64,000 nucleotides of DNA from Ciceribacter sp. L1K22 (GTDB taxonomy: Bacteria; Pseudomonadota; Alphaproteobacteria; Rhizobiales; Rhizobiaceae). Within the stretch, counting starts at the first letter, position 1. Every line of letters begins with the position of its first letter. This document shows, piece by piece, positions 1-8,933 of this stretch. The position numbers and the translations under genes were made by a program. The notes beneath the pieces were generated by a model that made no database searches, was not told the DNA's origin, and saw nothing but the letters and a program-made list of their open reading frames with translations. The stretch lies in contig NZ_JAGFPK010000002.1 of assembly GCF_017599385.1 (NCBI RefSeq), positions 868,001-932,000 of the forward strand, in the 5' to 3' direction.

Positions 1-1179
1 GATGCCGAAGGCCAGCACGAACATCGCCTTCGAACCGAGATCAGCAAGTGTCGGAGCCGCTGCATAGAGCACGATCCCGAGAATGAAGAACGTGTAATAG
101 GTGTTCTTTCGCCCGATCTTATCGGAAAGCGAAGCCCAGAAGAATCGCCCACCGATGTTGAAAAGCGAAAGCAAGCCTGTGAACCCGGCTGCAATCGCCG
201 CGATCTGACCTTTCTGCGCCGTATCGAGCTGCGAGAAAGACAGGTCTGGGAGACCGATCAGCGAACCCGCAAAAATCTCCTGCAGCATCGGCGAGGCCAT
301 GCCGATGACGCCGATGCCAGCTGAGACGTTAAGGCACAACACAGCCCATATAAGCCAGAACTGGGGTGTCTTGTGCGCGTCGCGCAGATGGACGTGACCA
401 TGGGTGATCATGGAAGACGCCTGAACCTTTGGGGTCCAGCCCTCCGGGCGCCAGCCAGCCGGCGGAATGCGGTAACCGAACGCTCCGCCCATCATGAAAA
501 TAAAGTAGATGATAGCCATCACGACAAAGGTCTGCCACACGCCAACAGTGAGGTCCGTGCGGAAATATCCCATGAGGATGTTGGCGAGCGGTGCTCCAAT
601 CATCGCGCCACCACCGAAGCCCATAATGGCCATGCCGGTGGCCATGCCGCGGCGGTCTGGGAACCACTTGATCAGCGTGGATACCGGCGAGATGTAGCCG
701 AGACCGAGGCCCACACCGCCAATGACGCCAGCACCGAGCCACATCAGCCACAACTGATGTGTCATGACGCCGATCGCCGCGACGAGAATGCCGCCACACC
801 AGCAGCAGGCGGCCACGAAGCCGGCCTTGCGCGGACCGGCACGCTCAAGCCAGCCACCCCAGATAGCAGCCGAGCAACCCAGAAGAACGAAGAACAGGGT
901 ATAGATCCAGCCGAGATCGGCCACGCGCCAGTTGCAGTCTGTCGTAAAAAGCGCTCCTGCCAGTGTGAGGCTGGCGCAGCTTTCGGGTGCACTCGGCAGC
1001 GCCTTCGACAAGGGCAGCCAGAAAACGGAGAACCCATAGGCCATGCCGATGCAGAGATGGATGGCCAAAGCCGCTGGTGGCACGAGCCACCGGTTGAAAC
1101 CGGGTTTCGCAATAATGCGTTCCCGGTCGAGGAGGCCGCCACTATAGCCGCCCGCCAAAGTTTCCGTGGTAACCGTCAT
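1..1179 (-). CDS. OFA-family MFS transporter (oxalate/formate antiporter type), 3' truncated by window edge
   Basis: Inner-membrane major facilitator of the oxalate/formate antiporter (OFA) family, expected to exchange or import small carboxylates. The 393 visible codons stay open from an ATG at 1179 to the window edge, so the C-terminus is missing. The translation shows repeated hydrophobic segments (for example TLFFVLLGCSAAIWGGW and FVVMAIIYFIFMMGG) and the loop WFPDRRGMATGMAIMGFG, typical of the family. AAGGAGAG lies just upstream of the start. It is the last gene of the minus-strand formate module and has its own sigma-54 promoter at 1328-1343, so it is probably controlled by the adjacent two-component system. 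Oxalate versus formate or another monocarboxylate cannot be decided from sequence. Confidence 0.85.
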   Translation of the reverse strand, partial: MTVTTETLAGGYSGGLLDRERIIAKPGFNRWLVPPAALAIHLCIGMAYGFSVFWLPLSKALPSAPESCASLTLAGALFTTDCNWRVADLGWIYTLFFVLLGCSAAIWGGWLERAGPRKAGFVAACCWCGGILVAAIGVMTHQLWLMWLGAGVIGGVGLGLGYISPVSTLIKWFPDRRGMATGMAIMGFGGGAMIGAPLANILMGYFRTDLTVGVWQTFVVMAIIYFIFMMGGAFGYRIPPAGWRPEGWTPKVQASSMITHGHVHLRDAHKTPQFWLIWAVLCLNVSAGIGVIGMASPMLQEIFAGSLIGLPDLSFSQLDTAQKGQIAAIAAGFTGLLSLFNIGGRFFWASLSDKIGRKNTYYTFFILGIVLYAAAPTLADLGSKAMFVLAFGI

Positions 1180-1327
1180 GTACACTCTCCTTGGATACAT
1201 CGCTTTGCGATGATCTTCTCCCTCTCCCGTCCCGTCACAATCTTCCCCTGATCGCAGGACGAGGCCCGCTCGGAACGGCCCCTAGAAAACAAGGTCACCG
1301 CACCCCGTGAGCGGGTGAACAGTTAAA

Positions 1328-1343
1328 TGCAACCCATGTGCCA
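1328..1343 (-). promoter_or_regulatory. sigma-54 (-24/-12) promoter of the OFA transporter
   Basis: Read on the minus strand, the sequence is TGGCACATGGGTTGCA. It matches the RpoN consensus TGGCAC-N5-TTGCA, with the invariant GG and GC separated by exactly 10 nt. The start site would fall near 1317, leaving a leader of about 135 nt before the transporter ATG at 1179. Two enhancer-like palindromes and an IHF-like site lie upstream. Confidence 0.85.
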
Positions 1344-1360
1344 GTAGCGAACTAAAACTT

Positions 1361-1373
1361 TTTCAATAACTTA
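1361..1373 (+). promoter_or_regulatory. IHF-like site between enhancer and sigma-54 promoter
   Basis: TTTCAATAACTTA matches the IHF consensus WATCAA-N4-TTR with one mismatch. It sits in an A/T-rich stretch between the palindromes at 1395-1431 and the -24 element, where DNA bending would bring the activator to the RNA polymerase. The motif is degenerate, so confidence is moderate. Confidence 0.45.
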
Positions 1374-1394
1374 GGGGAAGCAGATCAGCTACAT

Positions 1395-1409
1395 CGGACA
1401 AGATGTCCG
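1395..1409. promoter_or_regulatory. Enhancer palindrome 1 (CGGACA-N3-TGTCCG)
   Basis: Perfect 6-bp inverted repeat with a 3-bp spacer, centred at 1402, about 59 bp upstream of the -24 element. It shares its core GGACA-N3-TGTCC with the second palindrome 22 bp away. Probable dimer site of the sigma-54 activator encoded at 3453-4880 (inference). Confidence 0.7.
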
Positions 1410-1416
1410 GAATTTC

Positions 1417-1431
1417 AGGACAAATTGTCCT
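1417..1431. promoter_or_regulatory. Enhancer palindrome 2 (AGGACAA-N1-TTGTCCT)
   Basis: Perfect 7-bp inverted repeat around a single central base, centred at 1424. The centre-to-centre distance to palindrome 1 is 22 bp, two helical turns, as expected for two activator dimers on one DNA face. It lies 10 bp past the stop codon of the kinase gene. Confidence 0.7.
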
Positions 1432-1441
1432 TTGTCAAAAG

Positions 1442-3460
1442 CTAAGAAGCTTCCGGAAGCCAGATGGTAAAGACTGTACCCTTACCCGGCGAACTGACGA
1501 CGGATAGGGAACCTCCCTGACGGTTCACCAGTGTCTGGCTGATTGAGAGACCAAGACCGGTTCCGTCCCGGCGTTTGGTTGTAAAGAAAGGATCAAAGAT
1601 TTTCCCGATCACATCGTTCGGAATGCCGACACCGTCATCGACGACATCAATCGCTATTCCCCACCGTCCGGCACGTTCCTCATCTCGACTAACAAGGCGA
1701 AGCGTGCCGCCATTCGGCATCGCATGCAGGGCATTCACGATGAGATTGACCAGAACCTGCTGCAGTTCCGTTCTGTTCATCAGAATGAGTCGCGTCGCTT
1801 GATCATCACGGACGATGGTTATCTCCGCACGATTGAGGAGGTGGTGAACGAGCGGCAGGCAATCTGTAATAACCTCGGCAACCGTATGCCTTTCGACATA
1901 GCCGGCGTACTCCTCCGGTTTTGCGAATTGCAGGAGTTTCATGACGATCTGGCTGACACGATGGATCTGCTCGTCAATCAGGCGCAGTTCCGTCGCGACA
2001 TCATTCGCCGCTTCGCCGATAACGCTGCGCACCACTTCCAGGTTGCCCTGCATCACCGCGATCGGATTGTTGATTTCGTGGGCGACACCCGCCGTGATCT
2101 CGCCGATGGCGGCAAGCTTTTCGGACATAATCAGTTGTTTGGTTGTCGCCTCAAGCTGCCGGTTAGCAAGCTCGAGATCCCTTGTCCGCTCCGAAACCCG
2201 GTTGTTGAGTTCGTCGTTCCAGGCCCTGAGTTCCGCATCGCGCTGCTGGAGTTGATCGAGCAGGTGGTCAAGATGGGCGGCGACGATACCTATTTCATCC
2301 CGTGCCCTTCCAAGACCGGTCCTGGCGCCAAGATCGCCAGCCTCCACTTTTTCGATCGTGGCCGTCATACGTTCGAGTGGCTTAAAGATCGCTCGTGCCC
2401 AGCGCAGGAAGATGGGAACCGTCACAATGGTCACCACAAGAAACGCGACGAGGATGCCGAGAAGCGTCTCGGTCTTTGCCCTGGTGAACGGCGCCTCCAG
2501 GAAGCCGACATACAGCATGCCGACGCGCCGCCCATGGCTGTCGCTGATTGGCTCGTAAGCGGAGACATACCAGTCGTTCACGACAAATGCGCTGTCGAGC
2601 CAGGTTTGGCCCTTACCAAGAACGGCATTGCGCACCACCTCCGACACACGGGTGCCGAGAGCGCGCGTGTCTTCAAACAATCTCACATTGGTGCTGACCC
2701 GCACGTCATCGAGAAACAGGGTCGCAGTGCCGCGGCTGTCTTCGGGAAGGCTGGCTTCGCGATAGACAAGATCATTGATGGTATCGATGAAAACGAGATT
2801 CCGGTTGAGCAGGATGCCACCGACGAGAATGCTTTCTCCCATATCGGGGAGATACACCGGACTGGCGGAATGCACGATCATTCCCCGGTTTTCGACAGTT
2901 CTATCGGTAGGGGCTGCGTTTGGTGTTGGGACAAGAGAAACCTGGGCGCGGTCCGCAAGGTCTGCGGAAATCGCTTCCAACTCGTGGGGGCCCATGACAT
3001 CGATGGCTGTGCTGGCCTTACCCGAGAACGCCGAAATCCTGACGGGCCAGTCGGTACTGACGGTCGGCCTGCCGGTCGTCAATGAAGTGCCGATCACCCG
3101 ACCCTGTCTATCGATGACAAGCAGGAAATCCAGGCCCAATCGCTGCTGACTGTCGGCGAGGAAACGGGAGAGCGTGCCATTGTCAGAATTAGCTGCTTCG
3201 AGAAACGCGACCGATCCGGCCAATGACTGGAGATGCTCTCCGGTGTTCTCCAGAATTCGGGAGAGATACTGGTGGGCGATTGTTAGGTCGCCATTGACCT
3301 TTGATGTGAGGAGTGCATCAAACTTGTCTTCCCAGCGCGCGATGGTCACTACCAAGAGGATCGGCAGGACCACGAACATCGGAAGCAGGGCGATCGCGAG
3401 CAGCCGGACACGAATTGACCCGGGACCAGACCCGCCCGTTTTCGCTTCGATCTCAGCCAT
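1442..3460 (-). CDS. Membrane sensor histidine kinase with periplasmic Cache-type domain
   Basis: Sensor kinase of a two-component pair, 672 aa, in the inner membrane. A first transmembrane helix (about 18-40) is followed by a large periplasmic region (about 41-330) with Cache-like features such as FLLVIDRQGRVIG. A second helix lies at about 333-353, then a HAMP-like linker and a coiled coil. The kinase core has the phospho-acceptor H461 in GVAHEINNP, an N box near 570-580, DDGVGIP near 608 and GTGLGLSI near 633. The layout resembles DctB-type kinases. The start overlaps the end of the response regulator by 8 nt, so the two are cotranslated. The ligand is unknown; position beside fds and an OFA transporter suggests formate, oxalate or a related C1/C2 acid (inference). 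Confidence 0.9.
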   Translation of the reverse strand: MAEIEAKTGGSGPGSIRVRLLAIALLPMFVVLPILLVVTIARWEDKFDALLTSKVNGDLTIAHQYLSRILENTGEHLQSLAGSVAFLEAANSDNGTLSRFLADSQQRLGLDFLLVIDRQGRVIGTSLTTGRPTVSTDWPVRISAFSGKASTAIDVMGPHELEAISADLADRAQVSLVPTPNAAPTDRTVENRGMIVHSASPVYLPDMGESILVGGILLNRNLVFIDTINDLVYREASLPEDSRGTATLFLDDVRVSTNVRLFEDTRALGTRVSEVVRNAVLGKGQTWLDSAFVVNDWYVSAYEPISDSHGRRVGMLYVGFLEAPFTRAKTETLLGILVAFLVVTIVTVPIFLRWARAIFKPLERMTATIEKVEAGDLGARTGLGRARDEIGIVAAHLDHLLDQLQQRDAELRAWNDELNNRVSERTRDLELANRQLEATTKQLIMSEKLAAIGEITAGVAHEINNPIAVMQGNLEVVRSVIGEAANDVATELRLIDEQIHRVSQIVMKLLQFAKPEEYAGYVERHTVAEVITDCLPLVHHLLNRAEITIVRDDQATRLILMNRTELQQVLVNLIVNALHAMPNGGTLRLVSRDEERAGRWGIAIDVVDDGVGIPNDVIGKIFDPFFTTKRRDGTGLGLSISQTLVNRQGGSLSVVSSPGKGTVFTIWLPEAS

Positions 3461-4880
3461 TCCAAGCCGTGAGCTTTCGGTCTATGGTCTTGCGCGAAAT
3501 CCCCAAAGCCTGCGCGGCGGCTTCCCGATTTCCGGCATGGCTCCGCAGGACCGAAAGAATATGCTGGCGCTCGATGTCATCGAGTGTTCCCATTGTGCGA
3601 GGCACAGGGATCGTGTCGCGTCCGAAATCATCGGGAAACCGCCCGAGAATGAGCGACCGTTCAATCAGGTTGCGGAGCTCTCTCACATTTCCCGGCCACG
3701 AATATGCCGCAAGACCGGCTTCCACCTCCGCCGTGATGGGCACGATCGGCATTCCGAGCTGCCGTGAAAGCTTTGCCATGAACAGTTGAGCAAGCTCGAT
3801 CACGTCATTGCCCCGCTCACGCAGCGGTGGCAGCGGCAACTGCATCACGTTGATGCGATAGAAGAGGTCTGCTCTGAATCTACCATCCTGGACCAATTGC
3901 TCAAGCTTGGCATTGGTCGCAAAGACAAAACGCAGATCGACAGGGACCTCGCGCTCCGCGCCAACCGGCCGAACGCGGCGATCCTCGATGACACGCAGCA
4001 GCTTCGACTGCGTTGCCAGCGGCATTTCACCGATCTCGTCAAGAAACAACGTCCCTCCTTGCGCATGGAGGAACAGCCCGTCGCGGCGGGCCTCCGCACC
4101 GGTGAAGGCGCCGCGCACATGACCGAACAGCTCTGACTCGATGACATCAGGCGGAATGGCAGCGCAATTGACGGGTACGAAAGGCTTGGATGCTCGGTCT
4201 GACAGCGCGTGCAGAGATCGCGCAGCGACCTCTTTTCCGGTACCGGACTCACCCGTGATGAGTACAGTGGTCGGCAAGGGAGCGACCCGGGCGATCGTCT
4301 GCCGTACGTCCTGAATGCTCGCCGACCCGCCAATCAGCTTGTCGCGCAACAGGATATGATCGGCCGCAGCCCTGAGCTCATAGCGAAGAACAAAATTCTC
4401 GCGTTGCAGCCGGACCCTGTCCAGGCAACGCGCAACCGCGTTGAGCATCTGGTTCGACCTGAACGGCTTGAGCACGAAATCCACTGCACCGGCCCTCAAG
4501 GCCTGGATGGCTGTTTCCAGGTCCGCATAAGCGGTCATCAGGATTGCGTCGGCGAAGAAGCCGATGGAACGCTGCTCGTTCAACCAATCGACGCCGTTCT
4601 TGCCAGACATGATATTGTCGAGGATGACGACGTCGAAATGCCGCTGGTCTAGCTTGCGGGTCGCCTCCTCGGTATCTGCGGCCTCGTCGAGATGCTTGCA
4701 GCGGGGGCCGAGAGTGCGCAAGAGGAAGTTGCGCATGCCAGGTTCGTCGTCAACCACCAGAATGCTAGCCTGGGCGAGCCATGGCCCGAATTCCGGATCA
4801 TGATCTGCATTCAGCTCGGCTCTTGAGGTTTCCGCCCTCACCTCGACATCCGCTCCTCGATATCCATTTTTTGTTATCAA
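3453..4880 (-). CDS. Sigma-54-dependent response regulator (NtrC/DctD type)
   Basis: Cytoplasmic transcription activator of 475 aa. The receiver domain (about 38-150) has phospho-acceptor D88 in ILDNIMSGKNG. The AAA+ domain has Walker A GESGTGKE at 210-217, the sigma-54 contact loop GAFTGA at 257-262 and Walker B GGTLFLDEIGE. A Fis-type helix-turn-helix ends the protein (NREAAAQALGISRKTIDRKL). An intact GAFTGA loop means it should activate RpoN promoters, and one lies two genes downstream at 1328-1343. The open frame starts at a TTG (4880) without a clear ribosome site; a GTG at 4841 is an alternative. Only about 42 bp separate it from fdsD with no terminator, so it is probably cotranscribed with the formate dehydrogenase operon. 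Confidence 0.9.
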   Translation of the reverse strand: MITKNGYRGADVEVRAETSRAELNADHDPEFGPWLAQASILVVDDEPGMRNFLLRTLGPRCKHLDEAADTEEATRKLDQRHFDVVILDNIMSGKNGVDWLNEQRSIGFFADAILMTAYADLETAIQALRAGAVDFVLKPFRSNQMLNAVARCLDRVRLQRENFVLRYELRAAADHILLRDKLIGGSASIQDVRQTIARVAPLPTTVLITGESGTGKEVAARSLHALSDRASKPFVPVNCAAIPPDVIESELFGHVRGAFTGAEARRDGLFLHAQGGTLFLDEIGEMPLATQSKLLRVIEDRRVRPVGAEREVPVDLRFVFATNAKLEQLVQDGRFRADLFYRINVMQLPLPPLRERGNDVIELAQLFMAKLSRQLGMPIVPITAEVEAGLAAYSWPGNVRELRNLIERSLILGRFPDDFGRDTIPVPRTMGTLDDIERQHILSVLRSHAGNREAAAQALGISRKTIDRKLTAWNG

Positions 4881-4922
4881 TAGCAGAGACGGCGGCGAAA
4901 GCCACCATTAGCGGTTCCGCTC

Positions 4923-5156
4923 TCAAGCGTCGATGGGACGCTTAATCAGCCTGGCTGCATCGAGCACGAGCGGCCTCAGGCCTTCGCCACCCGCATCGAT
5001 ATGTTCGAAGAGATGGCGCCGCATCCGTGGTTCCCAGAACTTATTGATATGTGTCGCAACTCCATCGGCCCGTACCGCTTCCGGTTGGGACTCGAAGAAG
5101 GTGGCGATCTGGTTCGCCATACGGATCAGTTTCTCATGTGTCTGGTCATGCGACAT
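4923..5156 (-). CDS. fdsD: Formate dehydrogenase accessory subunit FdsD (delta)
   Basis: Small soluble protein of 77 aa, the typical size of the delta subunit of NAD-dependent molybdenum formate dehydrogenases. In the family it is needed to assemble active enzyme, probably in cofactor handling. It is the last gene of a canonical fdsG-B-A-fdhD-fdsD order, and its start overlaps the end of fdhD by 11 nt. A short palindrome AGCGG-TT-CCGCT follows the stop (4910-4921) but has no U-run, so readthrough into the response regulator gene is likely. Confidence 0.88.
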   Translation of the reverse strand: MSHDQTHEKLIRMANQIATFFESQPEAVRADGVATHINKFWEPRMRRHLFEHIDAGGEGLRPLVLDAARLIKRPIDA

Positions 5157-5976
5157 GAGCGGATGCTCCCTCGGAAATGCGGTCGGCTCTGGTGAAAATC
5201 TCGAACTCTTCGCCCCGCACTATGCCAACCAGGGTTATGCCGGCGGTTTCCGCCGTTTCGATTGCAAGCGCGGTCGGCGCGGAGATGGCGAGCAGGATGG
5301 GCGAACCAAGTGCGGCGGTTTTCTGGACCATCTCGACCGAAAGCCGACTGGTAACAACGACGGCACCATCGTGCCCGGAACGTCCCTGCCTGAGCACCGC
5401 ACCGCTAAGCTTGTCGAGTGCGTTGTGCCGTCCGACGTCTTCCCGAACCGCGACCAACCCGTCACCCGGAATATAGAATGCGGCCCCGTGAACCGCGCGG
5501 GTCTGACGGTTCAGCACCTGCAGATCACTGAGCATTTGCACGGCTTCGGCAACTTGGCGAGGTGAAAGGATCAACGATGGTGAGCCGATGGGCTCAACTG
5601 AACGGGTCGCCTGCTCAATCGATTCGATGCCGCAGAGCCCACAACCCACTGGACCCGCCATCCGGCGACGGCGCGCAGTCAAAGCGTCCGCGTTGGCATC
5701 ACGTAACTCGACCTGAACATCAATACCGCCGCCAGCTTCGTGCGGTTCGACCGCCAGGATATCGCCGGCTTCACGTATAATCCCTTCGGCAAGCGAGAAC
5801 CCATAGGCAAAGTCCTCGATATCAGCGGGGCTCGCCATCATCACTGCATGTGTCGTTCCGCCATAGGAAAATGCAATCGGCACCTCTTCCGGCACCATCC
5901 GACTGGCCGAACCAAAGAAGCCGGTCCGTTTCTGTACTGTCTGAACAGAACGGCTGGTGCGCTTGTCGCTGATCAC
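5146..5976 (-). CDS. fdhD: Formate dehydrogenase accessory sulfurtransferase FdhD (FdsC)
   Basis: Sulfurtransferase of 276 aa that carries sulfur from a cysteine desulfurase to the bis-MGD molybdenum cofactor before insertion into FdsA. The functional CxxC pair is visible as C112 and C115 in GCGLCGIE. Conserved family stretches include the DVGRHNALDKLSG region and SRLSVEMVQK. It starts 70 bp after fdsA and overlaps fdsD. In Rhodobacter this gene is called fdsC. Confidence 0.93.
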   Translation of the reverse strand: MISDKRTSRSVQTVQKRTGFFGSASRMVPEEVPIAFSYGGTTHAVMMASPADIEDFAYGFSLAEGIIREAGDILAVEPHEAGGGIDVQVELRDANADALTARRRRMAGPVGCGLCGIESIEQATRSVEPIGSPSLILSPRQVAEAVQMLSDLQVLNRQTRAVHGAAFYIPGDGLVAVREDVGRHNALDKLSGAVLRQGRSGHDGAVVVTSRLSVEMVQKTAALGSPILLAISAPTALAIETAETAGITLVGIVRGEEFEIFTRADRISEGASAHVA

Positions 5977-6046
5977 GTCTCGAACCCTAGCCTCTTCGCT
6001 TTATTCCATCACCCTGCACAAAGAGGGAGAACTTGCCAATGCAGCA

Positions 6047-8929
6047 CTATTCCGCAGCCTCCAGCTTTCCGACAATCCGACGCGACCGGCGTGCGAGATC
6101 GTCATAATCCTGCTGCCATTCAGTCGGACCGTTGGACGGCGACACCTGGACTGCGGTCACCTTGTATTCTGGACAGTTGGTGGCCCAGTCGGAATAATCC
6201 GTCGTGATTACGTTGGCCTGCGTATCGGGATGATGGAACGTCGTATAAACGACTCCCGTTGCCACCCGGTCCGTGATGAGTGCCCTCAATGTCGTCTCGC
6301 CCGAACGACTCGCCAACTTGATCCAGTCACCGTCCTTGATGCCACGTTGTTCGGCATCATGCGGGTGGATTTCCAGTCGGTCCTCGGAGTGCCAGACAAC
6401 GTTCTCGGTCCGTCGGGTCTGGGCGCCGACATTGTACTGAGACAGGATGCGGCCGGTCGTCAGCAGAAGCGGGAAACGCGGCCCCGTACGCTCGTCGGTC
6501 GCCACATATTCCGTGCGGATGAACTTGCCCTTGCCGCGCACGAAACCGTTGACGTGCATGATCGGGGAACCTTCTGGGAACTTCTCATTGCACGGCCACT
6601 GAACGGACCCCATTTTCTCAAGATAGTCATAGGATACACTGGCGAAGCTCGGCGTCGTCGCGGCGATTTCATCCATGATCTGCGACGGATGGGTATATGC
6701 CCAGTCAAGTCCCAGCGCCTGTGCCAGCTTCTGGGTCACCTCCCAGTCTGCATAGCCGTTTTTCGGACTCATCACCTTGCGGACCCGGTTTATGCGACGT
6801 TCCGCGTTTGTGAAGGTGCCGTCCTTCTCCAGGAAGGTCGACCCTGGAAGGAAGACGTGCGCATAGTTCGCTGTCTCGTTCAGGAAGAGATCGTGAACCA
6901 CGACACATTCCATCGCAGCAAGACCGGCGGACACGTGTTTCGTATCAGGATCGGACTGAAGGATATCCTCGCCCTGAATGTAAATGCCCTTAAACGTGCC
7001 TTCGACGGCGGCATCCAGCATGTTCGGAATGCGCAGTCCCGGCTCGTTGTTGAGCTTAACGCCCCACAGCTTCTCGAAGATGTCGCGCGTCGCATCATCA
7101 GAGATATGGCGGTAGCCAGGCAGTTCGTGGGGGAACGACCCCATGTCGCAGGAACCCTGCACATTGTTCTGGCCACGCAACGGATTTACGCCGACACCGG
7201 GGCGGCCGATATTGCCAGTCGCCATCGCCAGGTTCGCGATTGCCATGACAGTCGTCGAGCCCTGGCTGTGCTCGGTAACGCCAAGCCCATAGTAGATCGC
7301 GCCGTTGCCCCCAGTCGCGTAGAGACGCGCGGCACCCCGAACGAGATCTGCCGGGACACCCGTGAAGCTCTCCGTAGTTTCCGGGCTATGCTGCGGATCG
7401 GCCACGAAGGCTGCCCAGTCCTCGAACTCCGACCAGTCGCAACGCTCCCGAATAAAGGCTTCGGCAAAGAGACCCTCGGTCACGATGACATGCGCCAGTG
7501 CCGTCATGACCGCGACGTTAGTACCGGGTTTCAGAGGTAGGTGATACGCGGCTTCGATATGCGGACTGCGGACAATGTCCGTGCGGCGCGGATCGATGAC
7601 GATCAGCTTCGCACCCTGGCGCAACCGTTTCTTGAGGCGCGAGCCAAAGACGGGATGACCGTCGGTGGGATTGGCACCGATGACGACAACCACATCCGCG
7701 TGTTCGACGGAATCGAAATCCTGCGTGCCTGCCGACGTACCGAAAGCCTGTCCGAGACCATAACCGGTCGGGGAGTGACAGACGCGGGCGCAGGTGTCCA
7801 CGTTGTTGTTGCCGAAGCCGGCACGGATCAATTTTTGGACGAGGAAAGTTTCCTCATTGGTGCAGCGTGATGAGGTAATACCGCCAACAGACTCGCGGCC
7901 ATACTGGTACTGGATGCGCTTGAACTCCGACGCGACGTGCGCAAACGCTTCGTCCCAAGTCACCTCACGCCACGGATCGGATATCTTCTCGCGGATCATC
8001 GGATTGAGAATCCGCTCCTTGTGGCTGGCATAGCCATAGGCGAACCGCCCCTTGACGCAGGAGTGCCCACGATTGGCCTTGCCATCCTTGTACGGCACCA
8101 TGCGGACGAGTTCCTCGCCACGCATTTCCGCCTTGAACGAACAGCCGACACCGCAATAGGCGCATGTTGTAACGACTGAGTGCTCCGGCTGCCCGATCCG
8201 GATCACCGACTTTTCCGTGAGGGTCGCGGTGGGGCAGGCTTGAACGCAGGCACCGCAGGACACGCACTCCGATTCGAGGAAATGCTCGTGCATGCCTGGC
8301 GACACGCGGCTGTCGAAACCTCGACCCTCGATCGTCAGCGCGAACGTGCCCTGCACCTCTTCGCAGGCACGTACGCACCGGGAGCACACGATGCATTTGG
8401 AAGGGTCATAGGTGAAATACGGGTTCGACTCGTCCTTTGGCATCCAGCGAGCGTTGATCTCGCCAACACCGTCCCGCGCTTTCACATGATTGTCGCCCTC
8501 GTAACCAAAGCGCACATCGCGCAAGCCGACCGCTCCTGCCATGTCCTGAAGTTCACAGTCGCCATTGGCGGCACAGGTCAGACAGTCAAGCGGGTGATCG
8601 GATATATAGAGTTCCATCACGCCCTTGCGGATCTGCTTCAGCCGTTCCGTTTGCGTGTGGACAACCAGGCCGTTCGCGACCGGTGTGGTACAGGAGGCCG
8701 GAGTGCCGTTGCGCCCCTCGACCTCGACCAGACAGAGGCGGCAGGATCCGAAGGCATCGACCATGTCGGTGGCGCAAAGCTTGGGCACCTGGATGCCGGC
8801 CTCCATCGAGGCGCGCATGATCGAGGTGCCTGCGGGCACGGAAACCTGCCGGCCGTCGATCGTCAGTGTTACAGTCTCTGAAGACTTCGAGGCAGGGGTG
8901 CCGTAATCAATTTCAGGAACGAGAGCCAT
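6047..8929 (-). CDS. fdsA: NAD-dependent formate dehydrogenase, molybdenum catalytic alpha subunit
   Basis: Catalytic subunit (959 aa from the chosen start) of the soluble FdsGBA complex that oxidises formate to CO2 with reduction of NAD+. An N-terminal [2Fe-2S] ferredoxin domain has cysteines near 52, 63, 66 and 80. A His/Cys cluster lies at about 112-125 (HPLDCLTCAANGDC). Two ferredoxin-like [4Fe-4S] sites follow (CIVCSRCVRAC about 179-189 and CVSCGACVQAC about 222-232), then a further cluster CAYCGVGC near 256. The Mo ligand should be C384, followed by H385 in CARVCHSP, so this is a cysteine and not a selenocysteine enzyme. I chose the ATG at 8929, four bases after fdsB, giving MALVPEIDYG; the open frame extends further upstream inside fdsB. 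Confidence 0.96.
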   Translation of the reverse strand: MALVPEIDYGTPASKSSETVTLTIDGRQVSVPAGTSIMRASMEAGIQVPKLCATDMVDAFGSCRLCLVEVEGRNGTPASCTTPVANGLVVHTQTERLKQIRKGVMELYISDHPLDCLTCAANGDCELQDMAGAVGLRDVRFGYEGDNHVKARDGVGEINARWMPKDESNPYFTYDPSKCIVCSRCVRACEEVQGTFALTIEGRGFDSRVSPGMHEHFLESECVSCGACVQACPTATLTEKSVIRIGQPEHSVVTTCAYCGVGCSFKAEMRGEELVRMVPYKDGKANRGHSCVKGRFAYGYASHKERILNPMIREKISDPWREVTWDEAFAHVASEFKRIQYQYGRESVGGITSSRCTNEETFLVQKLIRAGFGNNNVDTCARVCHSPTGYGLGQAFGTSAGTQDFDSVEHADVVVVIGANPTDGHPVFGSRLKKRLRQGAKLIVIDPRRTDIVRSPHIEAAYHLPLKPGTNVAVMTALAHVIVTEGLFAEAFIRERCDWSEFEDWAAFVADPQHSPETTESFTGVPADLVRGAARLYATGGNGAIYYGLGVTEHSQGSTTVMAIANLAMATGNIGRPGVGVNPLRGQNNVQGSCDMGSFPHELPGYRHISDDATRDIFEKLWGVKLNNEPGLRIPNMLDAAVEGTFKGIYIQGEDILQSDPDTKHVSAGLAAMECVVVHDLFLNETANYAHVFLPGSTFLEKDGTFTNAERRINRVRKVMSPKNGYADWEVTQKLAQALGLDWAYTHPSQIMDEIAATTPSFASVSYDYLEKMGSVQWPCNEKFPEGSPIMHVNGFVRGKGKFIRTEYVATDERTGPRFPLLLTTGRILSQYNVGAQTRRTENVVWHSEDRLEIHPHDAEQRGIKDGDWIKLASRSGETTLRALITDRVATGVVYTTFHHPDTQANVITTDYSDWATNCPEYKVTAVQVSPSNGPTEWQQDYDDLARRSRRIVGKLEAAE

Positions 8930-8933
8930 TGTC

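Noticed and set aside
1724..3085. 453-codon plus-strand frame antisense to the histidine kinase gene
   Set aside because: The minus strand encodes an intact kinase with all signature boxes; the plus-strand translation shows none.
4910..4921. AGCGG-TT-CCGCT palindrome after fdsD as a terminator
   Set aside because: Stem of 5 bp with a 2-nt loop and no U-run on the minus strand; too weak to separate fds from the response regulator gene.
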